NCBI GenBank assembly: GCA_052148155.1
Contig: JBKQIY010000105.1
Location: forward strand, 1 to 50,071
From: JBBQER01 sp052148155
GTDB taxonomy: Bacteria > Actinomycetota > Acidimicrobiia > IMCC26256 > PALSA-610
DNA: 50,071 bases
Direction of reading: 5' to 3'
A model generated the notes under the pieces. That model did no database searches. It was not told the DNA's origin and saw nothing but the letters and a program-made list of their open reading frames with translations. The translations under genes and the position numbers were made by a program. Positions 16,386 through 25,028 of the stretch are shown piece after piece (position 1 is the stretch's first letter; the number at the start of each line of letters is the position of its first letter).

Positions 16386-17744
16386 ATGTCGCAGCAGTAC
16401 TCCCGCTGGCAGGACCTACAAAAACAACCGGGGTCTTCGTCGCGGACGACCCAGCTCGAGGAGTTGCGTCTGCGTGTCCATCAGTTCGTGATCGACCAGG
16501 TCGGGCCAAAGCTCTCCGACGAGGACGTCGAGGAGGTCGAGCTCCGCCGACTCGTACAAGAACAGGTTCATCAGGCGCTGAACGACGAACACACCGCGCT
16601 GTCGGCAGCAGAACGGGCCCAGCTCATCCAAGACGTCACCGACGACACGCTCGGATACGGCCCGATCGACCGTTTCCTGCATGACCCGGGCATCACCGAA
16701 GTCATGGTAAACGGCCCGAAGATGGTCTACATCGAACGGCGGGGCAAACTGGAGCGGACCGACGTCGAGTTCGTCGACGAAGACCATCTGCGACGCACGA
16801 TTGACAAGATCGTCAGCCAGGTCGGTCGGCGCATCGACGAGGCCTCACCGATGGTCGACGCCCGTCTCCTCGACGGTTCGCGCGTCAACGCGGTGATCCA
16901 TCCGGTTGCGATCGGTGGTCCGTTCCTCACGATCCGCCGGTTCTCCAAGGAGCCCTACACCGTCGACGATCTCATCAACTTCGGGACGCTGACGCCCCAA
17001 GTCGCCCACTTCCTCGACGCGTGCGTGCGCGGCCAGCTCAATACTGTCATCTCGGGCGGAACGGGCACGGGAAAGACGACGCTGTTGAACGTCGTGTCGT
17101 CATTCATTCCCGACGAGGATCGCATCGTCACGATCGAGGACGCCAAGGAACTTCGGCTCTCACAAGAGCATGTCTGCTCGCTCGAAGCGCGCCCGCCGAA
17201 TGTTGAAGGCAAAGGTGAGGTCAAGATCCGGGAGCTGGTACGCAACTCATTACGCATGCGTCCCGACCGGGTCATCGTCGGCGAAGCACGCGGCGCCGAA
17301 GCGCTCGACATGCTCCAGGCCATGAACACCGGCCACGACGGATCTCTGACGACGGTTCACTCGAACGGCCCGCGCGACACGCTCTCTCGGATCGAGACGA
17401 TGACGTTGATGGGCGGCATCGAGCTGCCGGTGCGTGCAATTCGAGAACAGGTGGCTTCCGCCCTCGACGTCATCGTTCACCTTTCCCGAATGCGTGACGG
17501 CACGCGCCGGATCACGAACGTGTGCGAGGTGATGGGCATGGAGGGCGAGACGATCGTGCTCCAGGACATCTATGCCTTCGACTTCGGGATGGGCGTCGAC
17601 GACGACGGCCGCTTTCTCGGTCGCCTCAAGAGCACGGGAATCCGGCCCAACTTCTCGGAACGCCTCGCCGACCGTGGCGTGAGGCTCGAGCCCGAGCTGT
17701 TCACGCTCGAACCGTTCGCCCGACGCGTCGTCGGGCTGCGCTGA
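16386..17744 (+). CDS. tadA: Tad pilus motor ATPase TadA/CpaF
   Basis: 452 residues. Secretion ATPase of the VirB11/PilT class. An N-terminal helical domain (1-110) precedes the catalytic part: Walker A GGTGTGKTTLLN (about 224-235), Asp box ending IVTIEDAKELRL, Walker B DRVIVGEARGAEALDML and His box GHDGSLTTVHSN. It powers pilin extrusion, and in the TadA family probably retraction as well, from the cytoplasmic face of the TadB/TadC platform. AGGAGG lies just upstream of the ATG. Confidence 0.95.
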   Translation: MSQQYSRWQDLQKQPGSSSRTTQLEELRLRVHQFVIDQVGPKLSDEDVEEVELRRLVQEQVHQALNDEHTALSAAERAQLIQDVTDDTLGYGPIDRFLHDPGITEVMVNGPKMVYIERRGKLERTDVEFVDEDHLRRTIDKIVSQVGRRIDEASPMVDARLLDGSRVNAVIHPVAIGGPFLTIRRFSKEPYTVDDLINFGTLTPQVAHFLDACVRGQLNTVISGGTGTGKTTLLNVVSSFIPDEDRIVTIEDAKELRLSQEHVCSLEARPPNVEGKGEVKIRELVRNSLRMRPDRVIVGEARGAEALDMLQAMNTGHDGSLTTVHSNGPRDTLSRIETMTLMGGIELPVRAIREQVASALDVIVHLSRMRDGTRRITNVCEVMGMEGETIVLQDIYAFDFGMGVDDDGRFLGRLKSTGIRPNFSERLADRGVRLEPELFTLEPFARRVVGLR

Positions 17745-17753
17745 GGAGGCGAG

Positions 17754-18791
17754 TTGACCGTGAGTTGGCTGATCGCGAGTGCGTTCATTGGGAGCACGGC
17801 CAGCCGGATCCTGATCGCGGTCCTCGCCGCGGCCGCGGTCGCGTTGCTCGTCGCGGCCGTCGGTGTGCTGCTCGGACGGCGTCAGGCCAAGGTCGAACGC
17901 CAACTCGCCGGTTACGACCTGCCCGATCCGGTTTCGGAACACGTCTTCTCCGCAGGGTCTGGGGTGGGGTCCGGGCTCATCGACGCGCCCGAAACGGCGA
18001 TCGTGCAGCAGGCCGTCGCAATGACCTCGCGTTTCGCGGAACGAACTGGGTTGCTCGCCAAGACCGAACTGCTCCTCGAATCGGCCGATGTGCCGTTACG
18101 AGCTGGAGAGTTGCTGTTCTACACGCCTGCGTTCACGGTCGTCGCGTTCTTACTGCTCGCGGTGATCGCCGGACCGCTCGTCGGACTCGTCGCCGCGGCA
18201 GTGGTGCTCGTCGCCCCAGTCGCGTATCTCAACTATCGACAGCGGGCCCGTCAGCTCCGGTTCGAGCGCCAGCTGCCCGACACGCTGACGCTGCTTGCGA
18301 GTTCTTTGCGTGCCGGTTTCTCGTTGATGCAAGGGCTCGAAGCAGTCGCCCAGGAGATCGCCGACCCGATGCGCAAGGAGCTTCAGCGCGTGTTCACCGA
18401 GGTACGTCTCGGCCGGCCCATCGAGGACGCGCTCGGTGAAGCAGCCGTTCGGATGGACAGCAACGACCTTCACTGGACCGTGATGGCGATCCGGATCCAG
18501 CGCGAGGTGGGCGGCAACCTCGCCGTGCTGCTCGACACCGTGAGCGACACGATGATGAAACGGGAGCGGGTTCGCCGAGAATTGCGCGCGCTCACGGCCG
18601 AGGGTCGACTGTCGGCGATCGTGTTGAGTCTGGTGTCACCACTGCTCGGGCTCGGGATCTGGCTGATCCAGCCGTCGTATCTGAAGCCGCTGGTGCACGA
18701 TTTCTTTGGCATCGCGGGTCTGATCGGCGCAGCGGTGCTGTCGATCGTCGGATGGTTCTGGTTGCGCCGCATCGTCGATATCGAGGTCTGA
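17754..18791 (+). CDS. tadB: Tad inner-membrane platform protein TadB
   Basis: 345 residues with T2SSF-type architecture: one or two N-terminal helices, a cytoplasmic region, two central helices (about 120-160), the conserved T2SSF domain (LPDTLTLLASSLRAGFSLMQ onward) and two C-terminal helices. It forms the membrane platform that couples to the TadA motor. Start is ambiguous: TTG 17754 is 4 nt and GTG 17760 is 10 nt after GAGGAGG. Confidence 0.9.
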   Translation: MTVSWLIASAFIGSTASRILIAVLAAAAVALLVAAVGVLLGRRQAKVERQLAGYDLPDPVSEHVFSAGSGVGSGLIDAPETAIVQQAVAMTSRFAERTGLLAKTELLLESADVPLRAGELLFYTPAFTVVAFLLLAVIAGPLVGLVAAAVVLVAPVAYLNYRQRARQLRFERQLPDTLTLLASSLRAGFSLMQGLEAVAQEIADPMRKELQRVFTEVRLGRPIEDALGEAAVRMDSNDLHWTVMAIRIQREVGGNLAVLLDTVSDTMMKRERVRRELRALTAEGRLSAIVLSLVSPLLGLGIWLIQPSYLKPLVHDFFGIAGLIGAAVLSIVGWFWLRRIVDIEV

Positions 18792-18792
18792 G

Positions 18793-19704
18793 ATGATCGC
18801 GCTCATCGTTGTGCTCGCCGTCGCCGCCGTTTCGTGCGGCGCGTGGGCGGCTTCCACCACCCTCGAGTCTCGCTCAGGAACACGTCGCTCCTTGCGCGCC
18901 ATGGACGACTACCAAGTCGCCGACGTTCGCGAGCAGGAGATGCTCGAGTCGATCGGCGCGCGCGTGCTGGCGCCGCTCTCTCGCGGCCTCGTCGATCTGA
19001 CCCGACGGGTCACGCCCGTCGGATACAGCGAGAACGTGAAGCGCAAGATCGTGCTCGCTGGAAACCCCCCGGGCTACGAGGTCGATCGCTTCATGATCCT
19101 CAAGGTGCTGGGGTTCGCGTCGGGCCTCGTGTGGATCGGGCTCGCGGTCACGTTCTTCAGCAGCAATCGGCTGTTCGCAATCTTGCTCGTGCTCTTCGCG
19201 TGGGGTGTGTGCTTCTTCGGTCCCGATGTCATCCTCGATGGCCGCATCGCGCGTCGCCGCGATGAGATCGAGCGCCGTCTGCCGGACACGCTTGACCTGT
19301 TGGTGATCTCCGTCGAGGCCGGCCTCGGTTTCGAGCAGGCGCTCGAACGGACCGCGGCCGCGGTACCGGGACCGCTGTCGGAGGAGTCGCGCCGGATGCT
19401 GCAAGAGACGCGTATGGGCGCGAGCCGCGCCGACGCGTTGCGCGCACTCGACGAGCGCACCCAGGTCGACGATCTCGGCACGTTCATCCTGGCCATGCTG
19501 CAAGCGGACGCGTTCGGCGTTTCGATCTCTCGTATTCTGCGCTCCCAGGCCGACGAGATCCGGATCCGTCGCCGCCAGGCCGCACAGGAAAAGTCACAGA
19601 AAGCCCCGATCAAGATGCTCTTCCCGCTCGCGGTGTGCATCTTCCCGGCCGTGTTCGTGATCGTGCTCCTTCCGGCCGTGCTGCAGATCTTCAAAGTCTT
19701 CTAA
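18793..19704 (+). CDS. tadC: Tad inner-membrane platform protein TadC
   Basis: 303 residues. Same fold as TadB: an N-terminal helix, two central helices (about 105-145), the T2SSF core (RLPDTLDLLVISVEAGLGFE) and a C-terminal helix ending in a hydrophobic LLPAVLQIFKVF tail. The ATG follows one base after the tadB stop, so translation is coupled. Pairs with TadB in the platform. Confidence 0.9.
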   Translation: MIALIVVLAVAAVSCGAWAASTTLESRSGTRRSLRAMDDYQVADVREQEMLESIGARVLAPLSRGLVDLTRRVTPVGYSENVKRKIVLAGNPPGYEVDRFMILKVLGFASGLVWIGLAVTFFSSNRLFAILLVLFAWGVCFFGPDVILDGRIARRRDEIERRLPDTLDLLVISVEAGLGFEQALERTAAAVPGPLSEESRRMLQETRMGASRADALRALDERTQVDDLGTFILAMLQADAFGVSISRILRSQADEIRIRRRQAAQEKSQKAPIKMLFPLAVCIFPAVFVIVLLPAVLQIFKVF

Positions 19705-19735
19705 GGTCGTCACGGCTTCCGCCGAATCCATCGAT

Positions 19736-21244
19736 GTGGGTGCACCCGCCGGAACTGAGGTGCGCGACGTCGGTTCGGACTCGCACGAGTCCGCGGACCT
19801 GCGTCGGAACCGGACCGCACGCGTGTGGTCGATGGCCGGGCTCATCACGTTCCTGTTCGCCGTCGGTGGCTTTGGGTTGTCGTCAGGATCGCTCGGCGAC
19901 AACTCCTTCTTGTGGCATCTCCGCACCGGCGGGTTGATTCTCGACAAAGGCATCCCCCGCGCCGACCCGTACTCGTTTACCGCCGCCGGCACTCACTGGG
20001 TCGCGCAGTCGTGGCTGGCGGAACTGATGTACGCGGTGCTCGAACGCAGCATCGGCGACCACGCCATCCGGGTCGCGGTGGGGGTCGCGGGTGCGTGCAT
20101 TGGGGTGTTCTTGTTCCGCGTCGCGTTCCGCACCGCGGACGATCGGGTGCGCGGGCTGGCGATCGCCATTCCTGCGCTGGCATGCAGCTTCACGGTTCGG
20201 TCTGAACGTCCGCTCTGGTTCGGGCTGGCGCTCCTCGGGGCGCTGGTCTTCACGATCGAGGTGCCGGAATCGTTCCTCGGACGCCATCTTCGCGTCGTCG
20301 TGCCGGTCCTGATGTGGCTGTGGGTCAACACGCACGGCACGTTCGCGCTGGGGTTCGGGTACCTCGGGCTGTACCTCGTCGGCCGCTGGCTCGACGGGGC
20401 GTCACCGCTGCAGGGCAGGGAACGCGAAATCCTCATCGGCACCGCGATCGCCTCGGTCGTGATTTTCGTCAACCCGTACGGTCCCAGTCTGGTGTTCTTC
20501 CCCGTCGCGCTGATGGGACGAAGCAAGGTATTAAACAACGTCGCCGAGTGGCAGTCGGTCAACCTGCATACCCTCACCGGGTTCTTCTACGCGTTTTGGC
20601 TGTTCCTGTCGGTGGTCGCACTGGCCCGCTCCAAGCCTCGCCGCAGCGACGTGCTCCTGAGCGTCGTGTTCTTAGCGCTCGGGTGGTGGGCTGTACGCAA
20701 CGTCGCGATCGCGGTCGCGGTGACCGTACCGGTCGTCGGGCGCGCGTTCCGGCCCGTTCGCGATCCCGCAGCCGCACCCATCGACCACGAGGAGCGTTAC
20801 GGCACGGCGACGCCGCTCCTCGTCGTGTTGGTGTGTCTGGTCAGCGTCTTGCTGGTCGGCCGGGCCGCGGCGCAACCTGATTTCAACCTGAAGCGGTATC
20901 CCGTCGCCGCGTTACAAGCGCTCGACGGCGAACATCGCCTCGGCGGTCGGCTGCTCACGACCGACGCCTGGGCCGGTTACGTGATCTACAAATACTGGCC
21001 GGAACAGCATGTGTTCTTCGACGACCGCTACGACATGTATCCGATCGCGCTGACCGCCGCCTACAACAAGATCCTCGACTTGCAGCCTGGTTGGGAGCAG
21101 GTCCTCAACCAATATCGGATCAACATCGTCGTCTGGCCCGAAGACGGTGCCGTGGTGCAGGTCCTCGAGCATCTCCCCGGCTGGAAGGAGGTCCGCACCG
21201 ACAAGGTGGCGACCACCTTCATCCGCACTCAGCCGTTGCCCTGA
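19736..21244 (+). CDS. Polytopic GT-C-like membrane protein in tad operon
   Basis: 502 residues with about ten helices and a soluble C-terminal domain of around 110 residues. The first external loop contains DNSFLWHLRTGGLILDKG followed by PRADPYSFTAAG and WVAQSWLAEL. This is a widespread signature of large GT-C-like membrane proteins with an unproven sugar transfer role. The C-terminal domain has FFDDRYDMYP. It sits 31 bp after tadC on the same strand. One idea is that it glycosylates the pilin or another exported product; that is inference. No clear Shine-Dalgarno supports the GTG at 19736. Confidence 0.65.
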   Translation: MGAPAGTEVRDVGSDSHESADLRRNRTARVWSMAGLITFLFAVGGFGLSSGSLGDNSFLWHLRTGGLILDKGIPRADPYSFTAAGTHWVAQSWLAELMYAVLERSIGDHAIRVAVGVAGACIGVFLFRVAFRTADDRVRGLAIAIPALACSFTVRSERPLWFGLALLGALVFTIEVPESFLGRHLRVVVPVLMWLWVNTHGTFALGFGYLGLYLVGRWLDGASPLQGREREILIGTAIASVVIFVNPYGPSLVFFPVALMGRSKVLNNVAEWQSVNLHTLTGFFYAFWLFLSVVALARSKPRRSDVLLSVVFLALGWWAVRNVAIAVAVTVPVVGRAFRPVRDPAAAPIDHEERYGTATPLLVVLVCLVSVLLVGRAAAQPDFNLKRYPVAALQALDGEHRLGGRLLTTDAWAGYVIYKYWPEQHVFFDDRYDMYPIALTAAYNKILDLQPGWEQVLNQYRINIVVWPEDGAVVQVLEHLPGWKEVRTDKVATTFIRTQPLP

Positions 21245-21254
21245 ACACGCGAAG

Positions 21255-21281
21255 CGGCCGCCGGTTTCCCGGCGGCCGTTT
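21255..21281. terminator. Strong hairpin terminator between convergent genes
   Basis: A perfect 10-bp GC stem (CGGCCGCCGG / CCGGCGGCCG) with loop TTTC, followed by TTT. It ends the tad operon 10 bp after the last stop, and may also serve the opposing Flp pilin transcript. Confidence 0.8.
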
Positions 21282-21319
21282 GCGCAGTGCAGCGACTCAA
21301 CGTTGAATCGCCGGCTTGA

Positions 21320-21511
21320 TTAGCCGCCCGCAATACCGCTTGATGCCTGGCTGAACTTGCTGCTCACCTGCGACCCGAGCAAGGCGACGATGCCGATCAC
21401 GAGGATCGCGATGAGTGCGAGAATCAGCACGTACTCGACCATGGTTGCGCCGCGCTCGGCGTCCACGCCGAGACGAGCCTTCAACCAGGTTTTGACGAGA
21501 AAGAGATCCAT
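21320..21511 (-). CDS. flp: Flp-type type IVb pilin
   Basis: 63 residues. An N-terminal leader of 21 residues ends in ERG. The prepilin site G21/A22 is followed by ATMVEYVLILALIAI, with Glu at mature position 5 as required for assembly. The rest is the single hydrophobic helix and a short Ser/Gly tail. The product is the major subunit of the Tad pilus. It lies convergent to the assembly genes, not at their head as is usual. Start ATG has AGGGGG about 10 nt upstream. No prepilin peptidase or TadE/TadF pseudopilin is in the window. Confidence 0.93.
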   Translation of the reverse strand: MDLFLVKTWLKARLGVDAERGATMVEYVLILALIAILVIGIVALLGSQVSSKFSQASSGIAGG

Positions 21512-21683
21512 TGAAGTTTGACCCCCTGCGGTCAGGTTGTTGTTCCCCCGAGCGCTTGCCGGCTGGGGTGCAGAGCAAACAATGACAGTCCGAGGGTGTA
21601 GAGAAAATAGGCCAAGCGCACCATTTGTCGTGACTGGGTAGTACGCGCCATATTTCGACGTGATTGTCCGATTCTGGTGGGCT

Positions 21684-22313
21684 TCAGCGGAGACGGATAA
21701 TTCCGATGCGTACGGCCGACAACACAGCCTGGGTGCGGTCTCTGGCTTCGAGCTTGTCGTAGATCGACGCGAGGTGGTTCTTGACCGTCTTGCCGCTGAT
21801 GAACAGGCTGGACGCCACTTCGCTGGTCGAGCAGCCGTCGGCGATCAGTTGGAGCACCTCTTCTTCCCTCGGGGTCAGCGGAGACGGGGGCCGGTCGATC
21901 CCGTCCTCGAGCTCGGCCAGGATCGTCGCCGCAAGCTCGGTCGACAACGCCACGTCGCCGCCTGCAGCTTGGGTCACCGTTGAGACCACCTCTTGCATCG
22001 AGGCGTCCTTCGTCAAAAAACCCGTGGCACCGGCCGCCACCGCGTCCCGGCGCAAGGCGTCGTCGCCGTGCATGGTCAAAATCACGATGGGAAGGTCGGG
22101 AAGCTCGGCATGAACTCGCCTGGTCGCTTCGACACCGTCGAGGACCGGCATGGACACGTCCATCACCACCACGTCGGGGCGGAGCTCGCCGGCGAGCCGC
22201 ACCGCTTCGCCGCCGTCTGCCGCCTCCGCCACCACTGACATCCCGGCATCCTCAAGTGCTCGGCGAATCGCCTGGCGCAGGAGCTGATGATCGTCCGCGA
22301 GCAGTACCCGCAT
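21684..22313 (-). CDS. NarL/FixJ-family response regulator
   Basis: 209 residues. The receiver domain has DDH (7-9), phospho-acceptor Asp52 in VVMDVSMP and Lys in LTKDASM. The LuxR-type helix-turn-helix at the C-terminus has LTPREEEVLQLIADG and SGKTVKNHLASIYDKL. It follows the histidine kinase gene by 33 bp with GTGAGG as ribosome binding site, so they form a pair. The position beside the flp pilin suggests control of pilus genes, which is inference. Confidence 0.93.
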   Translation of the reverse strand: MRVLLADDHQLLRQAIRRALEDAGMSVVAEAADGGEAVRLAGELRPDVVVMDVSMPVLDGVEATRRVHAELPDLPIVILTMHGDDALRRDAVAAGATGFLTKDASMQEVVSTVTQAAGGDVALSTELAATILAELEDGIDRPPSPLTPREEEVLQLIADGCSTSEVASSLFISGKTVKNHLASIYDKLEARDRTQAVLSAVRIGIIRLR

Positions 22314-22346
22314 CAGGCCTCACCCTTCATCGATTGGACTTGCTGT

Positions 22347-24056
22347 TCAGGCTGATCGCCGTTCCGACGTCTGCTGAGATTTGAGCGCCAGTTCGACCGC
22401 GACCTTCGTCCCGAGGCCGGGCCGGCTCTCGATCGCCAGCTGCGCACCTATAGCGTCGGCACGTTCCCGCATCCCCACAAGGCCGTAATGCTCGCCGGCG
22501 ACTGCGGCCGGCTCGAAACCCGACCCGTTATCGGACACCTCGAGGCGTGCGATGCCGTCGCGCACTTCCCAGCGGACAACCACCGACGTGGCGTCTGCGT
22601 GACGCTCCACGTTCACCAGGGCCTCTTGCCCGATTCGCCACAGCTCCTGCTCGATGCGGTACGGCAAGGCCGTCGACGCGGTCGGAATCCACTCCGTCGC
22701 GATGCCCGTCCGTTCCGCGAAACGCTGCAGGTAGCTGCCCGCCACCATCACGATGTCTTCGACCTCGCTGACGTTCGAACGCAGCTGGTAGATCGTCTCC
22801 CGCAACTCGCGCACGATGTCGCGTACGACCACCCGAAGATCGCCGATCTCGGCGACCTTCTCGCCGGGAAGAACATTGATGCGTTCGAGTTCGAACGCGA
22901 CGTAGGCGAGCGATTGCGCGACACGATCGTGGAGCTCTCGGGCGATCCGGGCCCGTTCCGCTTCGGCGCCCAGCGTGCGGAGCCGTCCGAACCAGCGGGC
23001 GTTGTCGATCGACAGCGCCAACAGGCTCGACAGGCTTTCGAGCAGATCTTGCTGTTCGGGTCCGTAGACGTCGGGGACGACGTCTTCGAGCGCGATCATC
23101 CCGACGAGCGCACCACGGGCGCGCAGACCGGTGTACATACCGCTGCGGGCGAGCGCCGCGAACCCGCCCTCGTCGGGGTGAACGAGGCGATCATCGATCA
23201 GGATCGGATGCGCGCTCGAAACGGCCCGCTGGAGGGGCTGGGGGAGATCCGATTCGGTCAAATGGGCGGGTAGCCGGACCCCTTCAGCGAGTTCCACAGT
23301 CCACACCGACTGGGCGTCGTCGCGCACGAGGACGACGAGCGCACTGAATCGCAACACCGAACGGAGTCGAAGCCGCATCGAGTCGACGACCTCGCGCAGG
23401 TCGAACGAAGCCGGCAGCGTCTGGGCGAGCGAGTGCAACGACACGAGAAGCTCGTTTGCGGTCGCCATCTCTGCGGCCTGATCGATCGCGGCTGCTTGAT
23501 GCGTCTCGATCTCGGCGATCAGGTTCCGCGTGAACGCACCGAGCGCACCGCACAGCAAAAACACGACCGCGATCTGACCTGCCGACCGGGCGTCGGTCGC
23601 GTCGATCGACTGCATCGCGATCGTCGCCGCCGCCGCGATGACACCAGCGATCGCGGTCCCGACGGCGGCTCGCCGTCCCCACACATACCCGGCGAGCAGC
23701 AACCCGGTAATGGGTGTCAGCACATACGGGCTGGCGAGCCCGCCCGTGACGGTACTGACCGTCACCGTGAGGATCAGCTCGAGCACGACCAGGAGTCGGA
23801 TGCGGGTCGCAGGACTGGGACGCATCTGATGGAATGTCTGAATCGCGCCGAACACGACGAGCGCGACCGTCGCCAGTGCGAAGTGGCCGCCCGAATGGCG
23901 GAGCACGCCGAAAATGATCCCGGCACCGATGGTCACCCAGCGGGTGGTCACGGTCAGGCGCAGCAGCCGTGACTCGATCCGGGGCGCGGCTTCGTCACTC
24001 GAGGCCAGCGAGGCCGCGAGACGACCGAACCCTTGGGGCGGTTTGCGTCGGGCCAC
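22347..24056 (-). CDS. NarL-type sensor histidine kinase with MASE-like membrane part and GAF
   Basis: 569 residues from GTG 24056, chosen because GGGAGGAG lies 6 nt upstream; a GTG at 24092 would add 12 residues. Order: cytoplasmic N-terminus, about six membrane helices (about 40-180), a helical linker, a GAF domain (about 215-350), the HisKA_3 dimerisation helix ERARIARELHDRVAQSL with phospho-acceptor His376, and a HATPase domain with N-box EALVNVERHA and G-box DNGSGF. There is no large extracytoplasmic sensor, so the signal is likely membrane-borne or read by the GAF domain. Partner of the regulator at 21684. Confidence 0.9.
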   Translation of the reverse strand: MARRKPPQGFGRLAASLASSDEAAPRIESRLLRLTVTTRWVTIGAGIIFGVLRHSGGHFALATVALVVFGAIQTFHQMRPSPATRIRLLVVLELILTVTVSTVTGGLASPYVLTPITGLLLAGYVWGRRAAVGTAIAGVIAAAATIAMQSIDATDARSAGQIAVVFLLCGALGAFTRNLIAEIETHQAAAIDQAAEMATANELLVSLHSLAQTLPASFDLREVVDSMRLRLRSVLRFSALVVLVRDDAQSVWTVELAEGVRLPAHLTESDLPQPLQRAVSSAHPILIDDRLVHPDEGGFAALARSGMYTGLRARGALVGMIALEDVVPDVYGPEQQDLLESLSSLLALSIDNARWFGRLRTLGAEAERARIARELHDRVAQSLAYVAFELERINVLPGEKVAEIGDLRVVVRDIVRELRETIYQLRSNVSEVEDIVMVAGSYLQRFAERTGIATEWIPTASTALPYRIEQELWRIGQEALVNVERHADATSVVVRWEVRDGIARLEVSDNGSGFEPAAVAGEHYGLVGMRERADAIGAQLAIESRPGLGTKVAVELALKSQQTSERRSA

Positions 24057-24190
24057 GGTGGGCTCCTCCCGGCGATCCAACCGGGGTTTCACGTAGCGGG
24101 TGTACGCGCTTTGTCGGCACTGGGAAGCGTATCCTGAGGTTGCGCTCGCCTCGGCTGCCCGCGCTCACAGAGCGCGTCGGCAGCGGCTCG

Positions 24191-24196
24191 TAGACT
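24191..24196 (+). promoter_or_regulatory. -10 box TAGACT, leaderless start of coaE
   Basis: TAGACT ends 8 nt before the GTG at 24205 and 14 nt before the alternative ATG at 24211. The spacing favours the GTG. No ribosome binding site is present. Confidence 0.5.
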
Positions 24197-24204
24197 CGGC
24201 CGCC

Positions 24205-24831
24205 GTGTTCATGGTCGGCCTCACGGGCGGCATCGGGTCCGGCAAGTCGACCGTGGCGCGGATGCTCGCCGATCGGGGTGCGGTCGTGGTCGATGCCGAC
24301 GCGATTGCCCGCGAGGTCGTCGAACCGGGAACGCCGGCGCTGGCGGCCCTCGTCGAGGCGTTCGGACCCGAGATCCTCCTTGCCGACGGTTCGCTCGACC
24401 GTCCGGCATTGGCGTCACGGGCGTTCGTCACCGACACGGAACGAAAGCGGTTGGAGGCGATCACGTTCCCGGCCATCGGTGAGGAGTTCCTGCGCCAGGT
24501 CGCCGCGGCGTCAGCCGACGCGATCGTGGTGCACGACGTCCCGTTGCTCGTCGAGTCGACCCGGGGATACGACTACGGCGCGGTCATCGTGGTCGAGTCG
24601 CCGCGGGAGCTGCGCCTGCAGCGCCTCGCGGCGCGTGGCGTCGACCGCGTCGATGCCGAACGTCGGATGGCGCTGCAAGCAACCGACGAGGAACGCCGGG
24701 CGGTGGCCACCTGGCTGGTGGACAACTCCGCAGATCTCGCCCATCTCGAACGCCAGATCGGCGAGATCTGGCCCGATGTGGAGGCACGCGCCCGCGCCAG
24801 CCAAGCCAAACCGGCCGAAGGGACGGCGTAG
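24205..24831 (+). CDS. coaE: Dephospho-CoA kinase
   Basis: 208 residues. Last step of coenzyme A synthesis: phosphorylates the 3'-OH of dephospho-CoA with ATP. P-loop GLTGGIGSGKST near the N-terminus, DADAIAREVVEPG (substrate-binding Asp pair), then VHDVPLLVE and the lid region ending VDAERRMALQ. Single-domain form, without the C-terminal extension seen in mycobacteria. Diverges from the histidine kinase. Confidence 0.95.
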   Translation: MFMVGLTGGIGSGKSTVARMLADRGAVVVDADAIAREVVEPGTPALAALVEAFGPEILLADGSLDRPALASRAFVTDTERKRLEAITFPAIGEEFLRQVAAASADAIVVHDVPLLVESTRGYDYGAVIVVESPRELRLQRLAARGVDRVDAERRMALQATDEERRAVATWLVDNSADLAHLERQIGEIWPDVEARARASQAKPAEGTA

Positions 24832-25016
24832 GGAGATTCCGGACGGAAGCCGGCCCGCTCATCGCCGCCCGTTCGGCGACGCCAACGTCAGCGGCGACCA
24901 TCGGGCGTGGCCGAACGTCGGCCACCACCGCGCCCGGACGCAGCGATCGTGGGACCGACGACCCAACCTGGTGGCAGGCGGCACCGGCGGGGCGCTTGGG
25001 TGTCGCAGGCCGCCGG

Positions 25017-25022
25017 TACGCT
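25017..25022 (+). promoter_or_regulatory. -10 box TACGCT, leaderless start of uvrB
   Basis: TACGCT ends 6 nt before the GTG of uvrB. A weak TTGGGT at 24996-25001 could be a -35 with 15-bp spacing. I see no SOS-type LexA site (GAAC-N4-GTTC-like) in the 197 bp upstream. Confidence 0.45.
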
Positions 25023-25028
25023 CGATTC

